Positions 36,599-46,924 of a DNA stretch of 64,000 nucleotides are shown here, piece by piece. The position numbers and the translations under genes are program-made. The stretch spans positions 24,116 through 88,115 of the forward strand of contig NZ_SPMY01000043.1 in the NCBI RefSeq assembly GCF_012939955.1. Reading direction: 5' to 3'. The DNA comes from Candidatus Accumulibacter phosphatis (lineage in GTDB: Bacteria; Pseudomonadota; Gammaproteobacteria; Burkholderiales; Rhodocyclaceae). Numbering within the stretch: the first letter of the stretch is position 1; every line of letters starts with the position of its first letter. The notes beneath the pieces are model-generated. The model worked only from the letters and a program-made list of their open reading frames with translations. It was not told the DNA's origin and ran no database searches.

Positions 36599-39014
36599 TT
36601 ACACCTCACCGCACAGCGCGAGGAGTTCACGCGTCTGTGTGACCTGCGCGTCCATCTGCGCGCGCGTGAAGAGCTGCAGCGCGGTTTCGAGCCATGGCCT
36701 GGCTTCCTGTGGCTGCTGCAGGTCCTTGAGGAGCGAGTTCCCCACCAGGAGATACAGCGGCGCCGCGCTCTCGAGCTTGCCATCGGCCTCCAGCAAGCGC
36801 GCCGCCTCCAGTCGCGCGCGGACCGATTGCTGCGGCCGCTGCAGGTCGCGAACCGCTTGCGACGAGGCCGCACCCTCGAGCAGTTCGACCATCGCCGGCA
36901 CGGGCCTTCCGGTCGCGCGGCTGGTGCAGCGCTGCAGCTTCTCCTGCAACGCCGGCATGCGCTCGGCGATGTTGCGCAGGCGCCAGTTCGCCATCGCCCG
37001 CCAATACGATCGCACGGCAACCGCCTCGAGACCCGGCGCTTCCGCTTGTGCGTCACCGATATCCTCGGCCACCGTGGCGGCGCGCTGGGCGTCCCCACAC
37101 CGTTCCAGCACGTCGAGCGCGGCAATCATGAGGGGCACACGCTGTGTCACCGGCATGTCGACCGCACGCATCATCGATGCATAAGACGACAGTGCCAAGG
37201 CGGTCTGGTAGTCATCCTGCACACTGAATCCGAGCTCGACTGCCCTTCGGACGCTCTCCCTCGCCTCTTCGTCGCGCCCCTCTTTCGCCAGTAGCGTCGC
37301 CGACAACATCGCGATCGAAAAATCCAGAGATCCGTTCGGCTCGACCTTCGCGATCCCCGCCGCTTCGTCAAGATCCGCACGTGCGCGTTCGCTGCCGTCG
37401 GTCATCAGGCGAGCCGCCGCGAGGTTCAGGAGAACGTAGCGCAGATCCCTACGGTAGCCGAGCATCCTGACCAGCGCGAGCCACTCTTCGCCCGTGGCAA
37501 CGGCGTCGGCCCATTCGACGAATTCGAGCTGGCCAACCATCCGAAGATTGAGAATCCGAGACAGGCTCCGTTTGTCGCCCGCCTCGCGGGCGCTACGCTC
37601 GACGTAATCGAGGTGCTCGAGAAATGGCTTGCCATAGCCAAGCCGCAACTAGGCGCGCGCGAGCGCTTCGTACAGGTTGAGTGGGACGATCGCCTCGGTA
37701 GGCCCCTTACCGGCGGCTGCCTGACGCACAAGGGCCTCGGCATCACGCCACGCATTGAGCGCATCGGTATTGCGCCCCCAGGCCCGTGTGTAGGGAGCCA
37801 AGCTCGACGAGCGCCGAATAGATCCCCGGCCACACGCCGAGCGCGCGGGCCTGCTGCTCCGCGGCTTTCAGATGGGCATAGGCATCGACGAATTGTCCGT
37901 GGTTACGGAAAGCGGCACCGGAGAGCAGGTTCGCCTGGCAGGCCAACTCCACTGAGCCGAGGCCCAGCGCCAACTCACGCATCCGGTGGAAGCAGGCAAT
38001 GGCCCCGCTGTGGCTCCCCTCCACGTTCAGCAGGCTACCGATGGCGCGACATGCGGTTGGCGGACTGATGTGCCGCGTCGCCCATTCATCGAGCGCGGAT
38101 GCCAGACGGGCGCGCTTCGCATAGCGCCACGCAAGCCTCTCCTCCGTCGCGACCGCGGTGGCGACAGGCCGCAAGCTTTCCGGAAGCACGGCGGCAATCG
38201 CGTCGGGCGCGAGCCCCGCAGCGACCAGTGCGCGGCCCCCGTACATCCGGGCGAGTTCGACGACGAGCGGATGCGGTTTCTCCTGGTACTCGTTCGAGCG
38301 AAAACAGCTCCAGAAGAAACCACGGGCCCGATCGAGCAGGCTGACCATGCCGAGGTAGTCAATATCGATCTTGAGATCAGCGCCGCTGTAGCCCCAGAAG
38401 AGGAAGTAGTGCGAGACCAGCAGCCGTTCGAGTGCCGCCCGGATCGTAGAGCGAAGCCCACTCCCTTCCTGCTCAACGGTCGCAGTGATCGTCGCGGGAA
38501 TCGTGATGCAGCCGTGAATTTTCAGCAGGTGAACATCCTCGGCGGCAGGCGTGAACGAGGCGAATTCTGCGTCAGTACGATACAAGCGAAACGGCACGTC
38601 GCGTTGTCGGAGCGCCTTTTCGAGAAAGCCGTCGAAGTTGTGGTGACTACGTGCTGAACAAGCCCCTCCGCAGCGAGCGCCGCCACCGCTTCGTGATTCG
38701 CGTTCGGCTCGCCGTCGTGCAGGGCACCCAGGGAATCGAAGTAGGCGGGCGTCGCGTCCGCGAGGACGCTCGCCACCAACTCCGGCGTCATGCCACGCTT
38801 GCCCGCCTGCGCGAGCATTTCAACCGCGGTGAGGCGGCCAATGTAGGCGGCGGAGGTCGGGTCGCGGGTCGCGGGTCGCGACAGCGGCGATCGTCAGGTC
38901 GCGCAGGTCATGCCAGTCGGGAAGTCCGGCCGGTGGATCCAGACTGATGCCAGCGCCACAGAAGAGCGCGATCTGCTTCGCGGCGAGCAGTCTCGCTGCG
39001 GCGTTCGCTTCCAT
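36599..39014 (-). pseudogene. SIR2-like domain + TPR-like repeat protein gene, broken by three frameshifts and an amber codon
   Basis: The ATG at 39014 follows AAGGAGG. The pieces together encode a SIR2 NADase-like domain (LFCGAGISLDPPAGLPDW, VTTNFDGFLEKAL after repair, LLKIHGC with the catalytic His) and a long helical TPR-like C-terminal half. Lesions: a third GGTCGCG copy at 38860-38880, a 1-base loss near 38640 (between ACCAC and AACTTCGAC), an extra base in a C5 run at 37775-37779, and an in-frame TAG at 37649-37651. SIR2-TPR proteins are typical anti-phage NAD-depleting effectors. With four lesions it is very probably non-functional, or poorly assembled. Confidence 0.85.
38860..38880. 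repeat. three tandem copies of GGTCGCG in the SIR2 pseudogene
   Basis: Three exact heptamers, preceded by a partial GGTCG. Loss of one copy restores the SIR2 frame across this point (…AVATRDP joined to TSAAYIGRL). Heptamers are prone to slippage. Confidence 0.85.
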
Positions 39015-39379
39015 TTGCACCTCCTTCGAGGGACTCATTCTCGCCAGCCTCTGTGATATACCTCACAAGTTGGGTGTGCTGTATAGGCATGGTAGCCCCC
39101 ATATCGTCGTCGGACCAATCAACGACCAGTTCTCTGGCGCTGCAGTCATTGGGGGGAATGCGTCTTGAGCATCCGCTGGACTCCGCATTGCCGCCTTTCA
39201 ACCGCGTTCGCGGAAAAAAGCGAAGTCGATGACTCCGGATGACCGCTTGCTGACCAACGCTACTGACCTTTTCGACCCAAAGGCGCCACACGGACTCCCG
39301 AAAAACGGAAGTTCGAAGCCGCGCTTCTGCAGCCTCAACGTTTGAGTTAGACGTCAAAAGGCGATAACGCCACGCATAC
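39015..39379. other. gene-free stretch
   Basis: No supported gene. GTTAGAC at 39352-39358 with TCAACGTTTGAG before it slightly resembles integron recombination cores (see the modA finding), but no full attC is visible. Confidence 0.35.
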
Positions 39380-40144
39380 TTACAGCGGCTCCATTCCAGA
39401 TTTCCTTACAACGGCGGCCGTTTCCGGCTGCCGTAGCGCTCTCAGAAAGGCTTGAGCCGCTTCTGGCTTGGGCGCTCGACTGTGCGCTGCGCCAGAGTAG
39501 ATCGTGTAGTTCTGAATCTCCTCGGGAATGGGACCGAGGAACTGGATGCCCTTGACGTGGAGCAATTCACTGATCTGCTGGAACCCAAGCTCGGCCTCAC
39601 CGGCAGCCAGTATGTCACCGATTTGAGCGCCGGAGGGCGGTTGCTTGACTTTGGCCTTGATCTGCTCACCCACACCCAAGCTGCTGAAGAGGTCGGACAG
39701 ATAGCGTCCGCTTGTGCCCAAGGAGATGACGATGGACTTGGCGCCCAGCAGTGCGGACTTAAGTCCCTCAATCGAGGAAACATCGGGTCGAAGTGCGGAC
39801 GGCGCGACCGCCACGCCGATAGATGACCTGGCAAAGTCGGTGCGGCTGCCTTGCGACAACTTGCCTTCGGTGGTTAGGCGATCGATGTTTTGCGCCGCAT
39901 TGACGACGACGTCTGCTACTTCGCCTTCAGTGATTCGCTTCGTGATTGCTTCCGTGCCTGCCCAACTAACGATGACCGTATTACCGGAGGACTTCTCGAA
40001 GTTTGTCACTGCCTCTGAAACTGACTCCTTTGTCGCATTCGGCGCTAGAACACTGATGTTGGCTGCTGTGGCATGAAGGCAAGTTGCCGCAGCACCTGCG
40101 CAGAGGATGCGGATCAAGAGAGCTACGACTGAAACCGGTTTCAT
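39380..40144 (-). CDS. ModA-like molybdate/anion ABC-transporter substrate-binding protein
   Basis: 254 residues. The start at 40144 has GGAGG six bases upstream and a signal peptide (LLIRILCAGAAATCLHATAA). The fold is type II periplasmic-binding: ISVLAPNATKESVSEAVTNF, ADVVVNAAQNIDRL and GAQIGDILAAGEAELGFQQI are typical ModA-family segments. No permease or ATPase gene is next to it, so it is an orphan binding protein; the ligand might be molybdate, another oxyanion, or something else. It sits between possible integron-like sites. Confidence 0.8.
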   Translation of the reverse strand: MKPVSVVALLIRILCAGAAATCLHATAANISVLAPNATKESVSEAVTNFEKSSGNTVIVSWAGTEAITKRITEGEVADVVVNAAQNIDRLTTEGKLSQGSRTDFARSSIGVAVAPSALRPDVSSIEGLKSALLGAKSIVISLGTSGRYLSDLFSSLGVGEQIKAKVKQPPSGAQIGDILAAGEAELGFQQISELLHVKGIQFLGPIPEEIQNYTIYSGAAHSRAPKPEAAQAFLRALRQPETAAVVRKSGMEPL

Positions 40145-40219
40145 GTATACCTCCGTTGACTGATGGAGTCCTGTCCGATGAGCTCGCGTTCTGCGTAGCT
40201 GAAGAACGGCCATTCTGAT

Positions 40220-40307
40220 GCCTAACGAATAGCGTTTATCTGCCGCCCCCCGACAGCGCCCCACTCATCAACCGTGGGCGGTTCGCGGCAGATAAACCTT
40301 GTTGAAC
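40220..40307. repeat. hairpin with perfect 13-bp arms and attC-like ends
   Basis: Arms GTTTATCTGCCGC (40234-40246) and GCGGCAGATAAAC (40285-40297) pair perfectly. Outside them lie GCCTAAC (40220-40226) and GTTGAAC (40301-40307), which fit the RYYYAAC and GTTRRRY core patterns of integron attC sites. Length (88 bases) is in the attC range. No integrase or array is seen, so this is tentative. Confidence 0.4.
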
Positions 40308-40714
40308 TGAACCGCCGCACTGGCGGTAGCCATGGGAATTGTAAGGCGGGGCCACCCAAGGTCAATCGTTTTGCATGAATTGAGCGAGCGGATCGACGCT
40401 CATTGATCGGCGACGATGGGCGTCGATAGCCGTTCGGGCGGGAAGCCGCTGGAGAGCAACAGACGGGTTCTGGCACCAGTCGGCCACCAAGAAGGCGAAC
40501 GCCACCGCGTACCGCATCACCGCCAGATCGCCGATTGCCGCCAATTTCTTCTGTATCGCAGTCCAGCGGCTGCTCACCGAAATCGTCAATGCGTACTTCT
40601 GTTAAGGCGATTGCCGGAAAAGAACGTACCAGATTGCGTCGGATTTTCGGTCGGCTTCAAGGCGCGACAACAGGCGCGTAGGCGAACTATGAAATTCCCC
40701 CGCAAGACTTGTCG
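40308..40714. other. gene-free stretch
   Basis: No supported gene. A small ACCGCC/GGCGGT stem lies at 40311-40327, next to the attC-like hairpin. Confidence 0.35.
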
Positions 40715-41876
40715 CTATTGCGCGAATGATTCTGACATGTTGAAGGCGGCTGGAAAGTCGATACGGCGGCAGCGGACGGCGGCCCACATTGCTTTCACGC
40801 CGTTTTGCGTGACCCGGTAGAGACGAGAGTTGGTGACTTTGGCGATCAGGCGGCTGGTTCGATGCGTACGCCGCTTGATTTCGGCGGGGTTATTGGCAGG
40901 GACCGAGTAAAGCTTGCCCTGGAGATCGCGGTTTCGGAAGCCATTGATGGCGAACTCGCCGGCCAGCAGCGAGGTGAACAGAGCGACATTCTCCGCGGTG
41001 ACCGGGTTGAAAGCGGCGACATGCCGACCGGCCTTGCTCTGTGACCGGCACAGGCGATCGATGGCCTCGATCGCCTGACCTTGAAGGGGAGGAGCATTGG
41101 CCAAGGCGTCGATCAGGCGCGAGTTGGCACCGTGAGCGACTTCGGCATAGCGCCAGAAATTCGAGACCCCTTTGCGCATCGGCGACCACCGGCAGACGAC
41201 CTGGCTCTCGGCATTTTCGGACGAGGTGAGGATTTTGAACTCTGCCGGATTGTTGAGGGTGGTCTCGATTCTCAAGACGTTGAGATGATCGTAGAGTTTG
41301 ACGGAGTTGCGTCGGATACGGAACTTGATCCGGCAACCTTCGGGCCGCTTCTTGCTGTCGATCACGACCTCGCCCGTGAAGAGGTGATGAGGTTTTTGGC
41401 CAAGAAAGCGCATGACGTCCGTGGCACCGAAGCCGGTGATGGCGGCATGGACGAGGTCCTGGTGGATACGTTCGAGATCGGCTCTGGACTTGAACAGGAT
41501 ATCGGTGGCGACTTCTGCCTGATCCATGCCAAACCAGTAGCCGTCGAACTTCGCCGCGGCGATGGCCGGCAAGAGCGGATTGACGCTGGCCACCTGGCGA
41601 ATCAGAAACGCAGGCCAGTCGGTGTGGTTGAGCTGCTCGGCAAGTGCCGCGGTGGCTTCGAAATCCGACACCCAGAGAATCTTGTTGTCGCTCCGCTCGA
41701 AGGCGACACCCACTGGCGGCAGTTGCCGACACAGCCACTCCCGGCCATTGACGTAAATCTGAGTGGCGTACGCTGCCCAGGTCTGGATACGCACGTGCAT
41801 CCAGCCAAAAACCGGGTCGATCGGATACCAGTACAGGTGCAGGCAGTGACGATTGCGCCGAACGACTATATGCCAT
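40715..41876 (-). pseudogene. conserved protein of unknown function, 5' truncated
   Basis: The open frame reads PWHIVVRRNRHCLHLYWYP right after an in-frame TAG, without a good start; an internal ATG lies at 41800. The sequence (GREWLCRQLPPVGVAFERSD, FLGQKPHHLFTGEVVIDSKK, SNFWRYAEVAHGANSRLIDA, NSRLYRVTQNGVKAM) is a family I know only as conserved hypothetical proteins scattered in soil and water bacteria, often in several copies. Full members have roughly 100 more residues in front, so this copy seems to have lost its N-terminus. A mobile nature is possible but not shown. Confidence 0.65.
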
Positions 41877-41891
41877 GGCTATAGTGGCCCT

Positions 41892-42272
41892 CTAGCTCGC
41901 GAGGTGTAAAAAATCACCGTGCTCATGGCAATAATGGTGCCGCGGAACAGGCAATCGTGGGAGACGATTGCTGAGCAGGGCGGTCACCGCAGCATCGGGA
42001 TCTTCCTCCATGGTGATTACCGGAAGAATCCCGCTTTGCATCAAGCGCGCATGGAGGCCGGGCCCCATGCCGCCGGTAATCAGGATATTGATGTCGGCCA
42101 ACGGTTCGGCAAGCAGCCCGGAGCTGGCGTGCAAGCTCTGCTCCATGGACACCTCGACGAGGCGCTTTCCGGTCACGACACCCTTTTCAAGGTCGTAGAT
42201 CCAGAACTTCCGGCACTTGCCGGCATGTTCGGTAATCGTCTTGCGATTCTGGCTGGTGACGGCGATTTGCAT
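41892..42272 (-). CDS. NifX/NifB-C-terminal-like dinitrogenase Fe-Mo cofactor domain protein
   Basis: 126 residues forming a single NifX-like domain: MQIAVTSQNRKTITEHAGKC, then FWIYDLEKGVVTGKRL and ILITGGMGPGLHARLMQSGI. Such stand-alone domains bind FeMo-cofactor precursors in nitrogen fixers, but many occur outside nif clusters with unknown metal-cluster roles. No nif genes are nearby. The C-terminus is His-rich (PVPRHHYCHEHGDFLH). Confidence 0.85.
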   Translation of the reverse strand: MQIAVTSQNRKTITEHAGKCRKFWIYDLEKGVVTGKRLVEVSMEQSLHASSGLLAEPLADINILITGGMGPGLHARLMQSGILPVITMEEDPDAAVTALLSNRLPRLPVPRHHYCHEHGDFLHLAS

Positions 42273-42812
42273 GATTTGTCCTTTCCTGGCAATTTGTTCG
42301 TGTCATGGCGAAGCGGCCGTTTGTGACGGCGACATGCCGACTCGCTTTTTCGAACGCCAGCGCTCAGGCCTGCCCGCTCGTGTCGCCGCCGATCAGCGGG
42401 CGGCGGTCGGCCAGATGGCGGTGTGGGGGGAATCTCCAGATTGGCGGCGTGTTCTTGAACATCGCTATCCTCGAAGGTCGGTATCCTTGAATCATCAACT
42501 GGCGGCTATGCGCCAACATCAGTCAACTCTTATCAAGATTCGTGCCAGCGTTCGAGCACCGGAACAAACAGCGAGAAAGCAATGGCTTGAAGATGCGCGA
42601 GCCGCACGCTGACGCTTCTTTTTGGTGCCTGGCTGCCGATGTGGCAGTCAAAGCGGCACAATATGGCAGTCTTGCGGACAGTGATGAGGCATCCGCTCTG
42701 CGGCAAGGGGAGTCCGGTAGCGGCCGCTATCCTTGGTGCGGTTCCTTTGACGAATTGAAAATCTACGTCTGCCAACCATTGGCCATCCAGCGCCGAGCTA
42801 TGCATCGTCCGG
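42273..42812. other. gene-free stretch containing one copy of a 38-bp direct repeat
   Basis: Short unsupported frames only. TCTGCGGCAAGGGGAGTCCG (from 42697) reappears at about 45650, on the other side of the P-type ATPase gene. Confidence 0.45.
42687..42724. repeat. direct repeat copy A, downstream of the P-type ATPase
   Basis: Matches 45640-45677 over about 38 bases with a few mismatches; the shared core is TCTGCGGCAAGGGGAGTCCG. Confidence 0.7.
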
Positions 42813-45527
42813 CTACCAAGTCAGCCAGCGCTGCACGAAGCGGTTGTCACGCCGGATCAGGCAGCGCCGTAACTCGTCACCCAACAGAATCGCGGCCGCG
42901 AACGGCAATGCCAGCGAGACCTCGAACCAGCCTATCGGTGCGGTGCCGAAGAATGGCTGCAGGAACTCGATTTGCGAGATCGCCGCGAGTAGCGCCAGTT
43001 CCACCGCGATACCCACCCAGATCAGTTTGTTGCGGAAGATGCCGGCGGACAGGATGCTCTGCCGACGCGTGCGGCAGATCAGCACATCCGCCACCTGGCA
43101 GATCACCACGGCCGCAAAGAAGGAAGTCACCGCAGTGCGATAGAGCAAATCGGAGGTCGCCAACTCGACGCCCCACACCCAGCCTCCCCGATGCAGCACG
43201 ACGAAGAATGCGAAGAAGCCGGCAGCGGCTTGCAGCATGCCGATGATGCCGTAGCTCATAGCCAGCAGCGGCCAGGTAAGCAGTCTTTCGTCACGGCGGC
43301 GCGGTGCCTGTTTCATCACGTCCTGTTCCGGCAACTCGCGCCCCAGCCCCAGCGCAGGCAATAGGTCGGTGCCCAGGTCAATGGTCAGGATCAGCACCAC
43401 GGTCAGCGCCAGCGGCGCATCGATCGCCACGAAGGCGATGAAGGGCAATATCTCGGGGACGTTACTGGTCAGGACGTAGGCGATGAATTTCTTGATGTTG
43501 GAGAAGATGGTGCGCCCCTCCTCAATGGCCTGCACGATGGTGGCAAAGTTGTCGTCCATCAGCACCATGTCCGCCGCCTCTTTCGCCACCTCGGTACCGG
43601 ATACGCCCATTGCCACACCCATGTTGGCATTCTTCAAGGCCGGCGCATCGTTCACCCCATCGCCGGTGACGGTGACGATCTCGCCCTTCTTCTGCAATCC
43701 CTTGACTATCTGAAGCTTCTGTCGAGGTGTCGAGCGTGCGAACACCAACTCCCGACCATCCAGCAGAACGGAAAGCTCCTGCTCGCTCATTTCCAGCAAT
43801 CTTTCACCCACCACCACCTGCCCGTCGCCGGTGAACAGGCCAACCTGACGAGCGATGGACTCGGCCGTGGTGTGGTAGTCGCCGGTGATCATGAAGACGC
43901 GGATGCCTGCGCTGCGGCAGCGGTCAATCGCTTCGGCGATCTCCGGGCGTGGCGGATCGAGCATGCCCACCAGGCCCAGATAGACGAAACCCTCCTCACT
44001 GGCCGCATCGGCGTCGGTCGTCTTGCAGGCGAGCGCCAGCACCCGTTCGCCGCGCGCCGCCAGCACTTCGTACAGTTCCAGCGCGGTACGACGAGCCGAC
44101 TCAGCGAATTCGACCCGCTCGCCGTGATGCAAACGATGCGTGCATTTTGTGAAAACGACCTCGGGCGCACCCTTCATGCAGGCGAGATTGGGCTGACCGC
44201 TCCCAGCTTTGTGCGTGGTGATCATGCGTTTTCTGGCGGAGTCGAACGGACTTTCGTGCAAGCGCGGGAAGCGCGCCGCCACATCGCCGATGGCTTGCAA
44301 ACGCTGCGCCAGAACCAGCAGGGCGCCCTCGGTCGGATCGCCGAGATAGTGCTGCTCGGTCAGCCGTGCGTTGTTGCACAACACCATGACGGCCCAGGCA
44401 TCGGCGAAACCTTCCGCCTGCTGCAAACCACTCTGAGCGGCCGACCATTCGCGCTCGCCCAGCACCAGCGTGGCGACCTGCATCTGGTTCTGCGTGATGG
44501 TGCCGGTCTTGTCGGTGCAGATCACCGTGGTTGAACCCAGCGTCTCGACCGCTTCGAGATTCTTGATCAGCGCGTTCTTCTTCGCCATGCGTTTGGAGGC
44601 CATGGTCAGCGCCAGCGTCACCGTGGGCAAGAGACCTTCCGGGACGTTGGCCACGATGATGCCGATGGCGAATATCAAACTGCCTATCAGGGGATTGCCG
44701 AGCACCATGCTGAGCGCGAAGAACAGCACGCCGAGCGCGATGGCGATGGCCGAGATGACGCGGATGAAATGGCGCAGCTCTTTGCGGATCGGCGTCTCCA
44801 CCGTGCCCGCCGCCTTGGTCAATTGCACGATCTGACCGATCTGCGTGTTCATGCCGGTGCCGTACACCAGCGCACGGCCATTGCCGCTTTGCACCAACGT
44901 GCCAGAAAACACCATGTTTCGACTCTCCATCAGCCGCTCGTGGGTGCAGGCCATTTTGCGCAACTGCGGTTCGCTCTCGCCGGTCAGCGAGGCATGGTCT
45001 ACCTTGAGCTGATTCACCTCGAGCAGTCGCCCGTCGGCCGGCACCCGGTCGCCCTCTTCCAGCAGGATGACATCGCCCGGCACCAGCAAGCGTGCCTCGA
45101 TGCGCGATATTTGCCCATCGCGCTGCACCGTGATCATCGGTGGCAGCATGTTGCGAAAGCTCTCCATGATGCGTTCGCTTTGCTGCTCCTGAAGGTAGGT
45201 GAACAGCGCGTTGAGCAAGACCACTACCAGCAGCGCGACGCCAATGTAGAAATTGCCTTCGCCCGGCTTCAGGTAATCGGCAAAGAACGCCAGTGCCGAG
45301 CCGACGAAGAGCAGCAGGGCGAAGAAGTTCGCGAACTGGCGCAAGAACTTGACGATCTCTGGCGTTTCGTTACGTACGCGTAGTTCATTGCTACCGAACT
45401 CGAGCAGTCGTTGGGCGGCCTCGGCGCTGCTCAGTCCGTCCCCTGTGCAGTGCAGGCGCTGCCGCAAGGCTTCCAGCGGAATGCGGTGCTGGTCGGCAGG
45501 CACGGTTGTCTCTTCATGATGAGTCAT
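42813..45527 (-). CDS. cation-transporting P-type ATPase (P2-type, Na+/K+-ATPase-like)
   Basis: 904 residues from the ATG at 45527 (MTHHEETTVPADQHRIP). It has the actuator TGES (182-185), the phosphorylated DKTGT (Asp339), MKGAPEVVF, and TGDGVNDAPALKNANMGVAM near the hinge. The transmembrane signature NVPEGLLPTVTLAL (294-307) is typical of the Na+/K+- and H+/K+-type P2C pumps rather than heavy-metal pumps. The N- and C-terminal cation-ATPase domains are complete. The ion is not determined. Imperfect direct repeats flank the gene. Confidence 0.92.
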   Translation of the reverse strand: MTHHEETTVPADQHRIPLEALRQRLHCTGDGLSSAEAAQRLLEFGSNELRVRNETPEIVKFLRQFANFFALLLFVGSALAFFADYLKPGEGNFYIGVALLVVVLLNALFTYLQEQQSERIMESFRNMLPPMITVQRDGQISRIEARLLVPGDVILLEEGDRVPADGRLLEVNQLKVDHASLTGESEPQLRKMACTHERLMESRNMVFSGTLVQSGNGRALVYGTGMNTQIGQIVQLTKAAGTVETPIRKELRHFIRVISAIAIALGVLFFALSMVLGNPLIGSLIFAIGIIVANVPEGLLPTVTLALTMASKRMAKKNALIKNLEAVETLGSTTVICTDKTGTITQNQMQVATLVLGEREWSAAQSGLQQAEGFADAWAVMVLCNNARLTEQHYLGDPTEGALLVLAQRLQAIGDVAARFPRLHESPFDSARKRMITTHKAGSGQPNLACMKGAPEVVFTKCTHRLHHGERVEFAESARRTALELYEVLAARGERVLALACKTTDADAASEEGFVYLGLVGMLDPPRPEIAEAIDRCRSAGIRVFMITGDYHTTAESIARQVGLFTGDGQVVVGERLLEMSEQELSVLLDGRELVFARSTPRQKLQIVKGLQKKGEIVTVTGDGVNDAPALKNANMGVAMGVSGTEVAKEAADMVLMDDNFATIVQAIEEGRTIFSNIKKFIAYVLTSNVPEILPFIAFVAIDAPLALTVVLILTIDLGTDLLPALGLGRELPEQDVMKQAPRRRDERLLTWPLLAMSYGIIGMLQAAAGFFAFFVVLHRGGWVWGVELATSDLLYRTAVTSFFAAVVICQVADVLICRTRRQSILSAGIFRNKLIWVGIAVELALLAAISQIEFLQPFFGTAPIGWFEVSLALPFAAAILLGDELRRCLIRRDNRFVQRWLTW

Positions 45528-45639
45528 GGCACGCCTCTCGGTCGATATCGGGGCCGGGCTTGCGCGGGCAAGGCGCAGCGATGAGTCAATCATAATTCGA
45601 CCGGGCGGCGATGGCTCATCTGGCCGTCGTGCTGACAGG

Positions 45640-45677
45640 GGGCATCGGTTCTGCGGCAAGGGGAGTCCGCTAGCGGC
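45640..45677. repeat. direct repeat copy B, upstream of the P-type ATPase
   Basis: Partner of 42687-42724. Together the pair brackets the ATPase gene and could be scars of its acquisition or a dispersed repeat. Confidence 0.7.
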
Positions 45678-45679
45678 AA

Positions 45680-46816
45680 CTAGCGGTATTTCCTGAGGTA
45701 CACGCCCTCGAAAAAGCGTTTGGCCCAGTGGAAGAGGCGCGACGAGGGCAGGATGATCTGGCGCCGTGGGTTGCGAAACACCAGGGTGCCGTGATCGATG
45801 GCGTCGATGATGCAGATCAGTTCGACCTTGAAGGTCGCGCTCGGCGTTTGTCCGCGCAGGCCGGCGAGCACGTTCTCTGCCGCGGCGGCGGCCTGCAGGT
45901 CGGCCATGTGGGCCTGCTTGGGCATCCAGTCGGGGCCCGGAAAGCTGCCGGAGTCGCCGACCACATACAGGTGTTGGCTGCCGACGACACGGCACTGAGC
46001 GTCAGCCTGGAGCAGGCCACCCGGCGAACGCGGCAGTGCGGTCGTGTCAAACCACAGGTTGCCGGTCATGCCGGGCATGAAGAGGATGAGGTCGGCGGCG
46101 AACTCGCCACCCGCGGTGACCACCCGGTCGGCCTCGAAGCGCTCCATCTTGTGGCCGAGGTGGGTGCGAATGCCACGCTTGTCCATTTCCGCCAGCAGGT
46201 AGTTGACCGCTTTCGGGCCGAGACGCTGACCCGGTTCCTTTGACGGATTGAAAAACACCAGCTCGAACTTCTCCCGCCGGCCCTCGCGCTTGAGCTGCTC
46301 GTCGATGCCGAACAGGAACTCGAACATGGGACCGCCGCGTACGGCGGCAGGCTCGTTGGGGTTGCCCGCAAATCCCACCGCAATGACACCGCCGTGCATG
46401 GCGCGCAGGCGGTCACGAATCTGTTCGGCTGCGGCAATCCCCTCGCAGGGGGTGATGGCGTGCTCGATGCCCGGCAGCTTCTTGATGAAGCGCCCGCCGC
46501 TGGCAATCACCAGCGCATCGTTACCGACGTCGCCGGCCGTGGTCTCGACGACCCGCCCGCCGTCACGCAGGCCCGTCACCTCCGCGGCCACGTGCATCAC
46601 CTGCATGCGCCGAAAGAAGTTCGCCAGGGGCACTATCAGCTGTTCGCGCCTGCGCAGGCCCGAGGGAATCCAGATGGTGCCGGGAAGATAGTGCAACTCC
46701 GCGCGCGGCGCGATCACGGTGATCTCGACTTTCGCATCGCGGCGGCGGATTTCAAGCACGCTGGAGAGCGCGCCGAAGCCGGCGCCGATGACGGTAATGC
46801 GGGTGGGTGGATTCAT
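45680..46816 (-). CDS. FAD-dependent oxidoreductase of the sulfide:quinone oxidoreductase / flavocytochrome c group
   Basis: 378 residues starting MNPPTRITVIGAGFGALSS, with the dinucleotide-binding GxGxxG. Further features are HYLPGTIWIPSGLRRREQ, a second nucleotide region (GNDALVIASGGRF) and LYVVGDSGSFPGPDWMPKQA near the FAD end. The pattern is that of SQR-like and FCSD-like flavoproteins, which pass electrons to quinone or cytochrome. The redox Cys pair of true SQR is not evident, so the substrate is uncertain. It is divergent from a sigma-54 activator and has a sigma-54-like promoter upstream, which suggests activator-dependent expression. Confidence 0.82.
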   Translation of the reverse strand: MNPPTRITVIGAGFGALSSVLEIRRRDAKVEITVIAPRAELHYLPGTIWIPSGLRRREQLIVPLANFFRRMQVMHVAAEVTGLRDGGRVVETTAGDVGNDALVIASGGRFIKKLPGIEHAITPCEGIAAAEQIRDRLRAMHGGVIAVGFAGNPNEPAAVRGGPMFEFLFGIDEQLKREGRREKFELVFFNPSKEPGQRLGPKAVNYLLAEMDKRGIRTHLGHKMERFEADRVVTAGGEFAADLILFMPGMTGNLWFDTTALPRSPGGLLQADAQCRVVGSQHLYVVGDSGSFPGPDWMPKQAHMADLQAAAAAENVLAGLRGQTPSATFKVELICIIDAIDHGTLVFRNPRRQIILPSSRLFHWAKRFFEGVYLRKYR

Positions 46817-46924
46817 GAAAGGAGGCTTCTTGTTGGCAGGGGGTTGCAGGGGGCTAAAAGGCGGCAGGGCGCACGGTCCTACAAGGCCGAGGGCATCGGC
46901 CGTGAAGGGCATCAGCATTCAGCA

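Noticed and set aside
42217..42612. 131-codon + strand frame
   Set aside because: No domain, no ribosome-binding site, overlaps the start of the NifX-like gene on the other strand.
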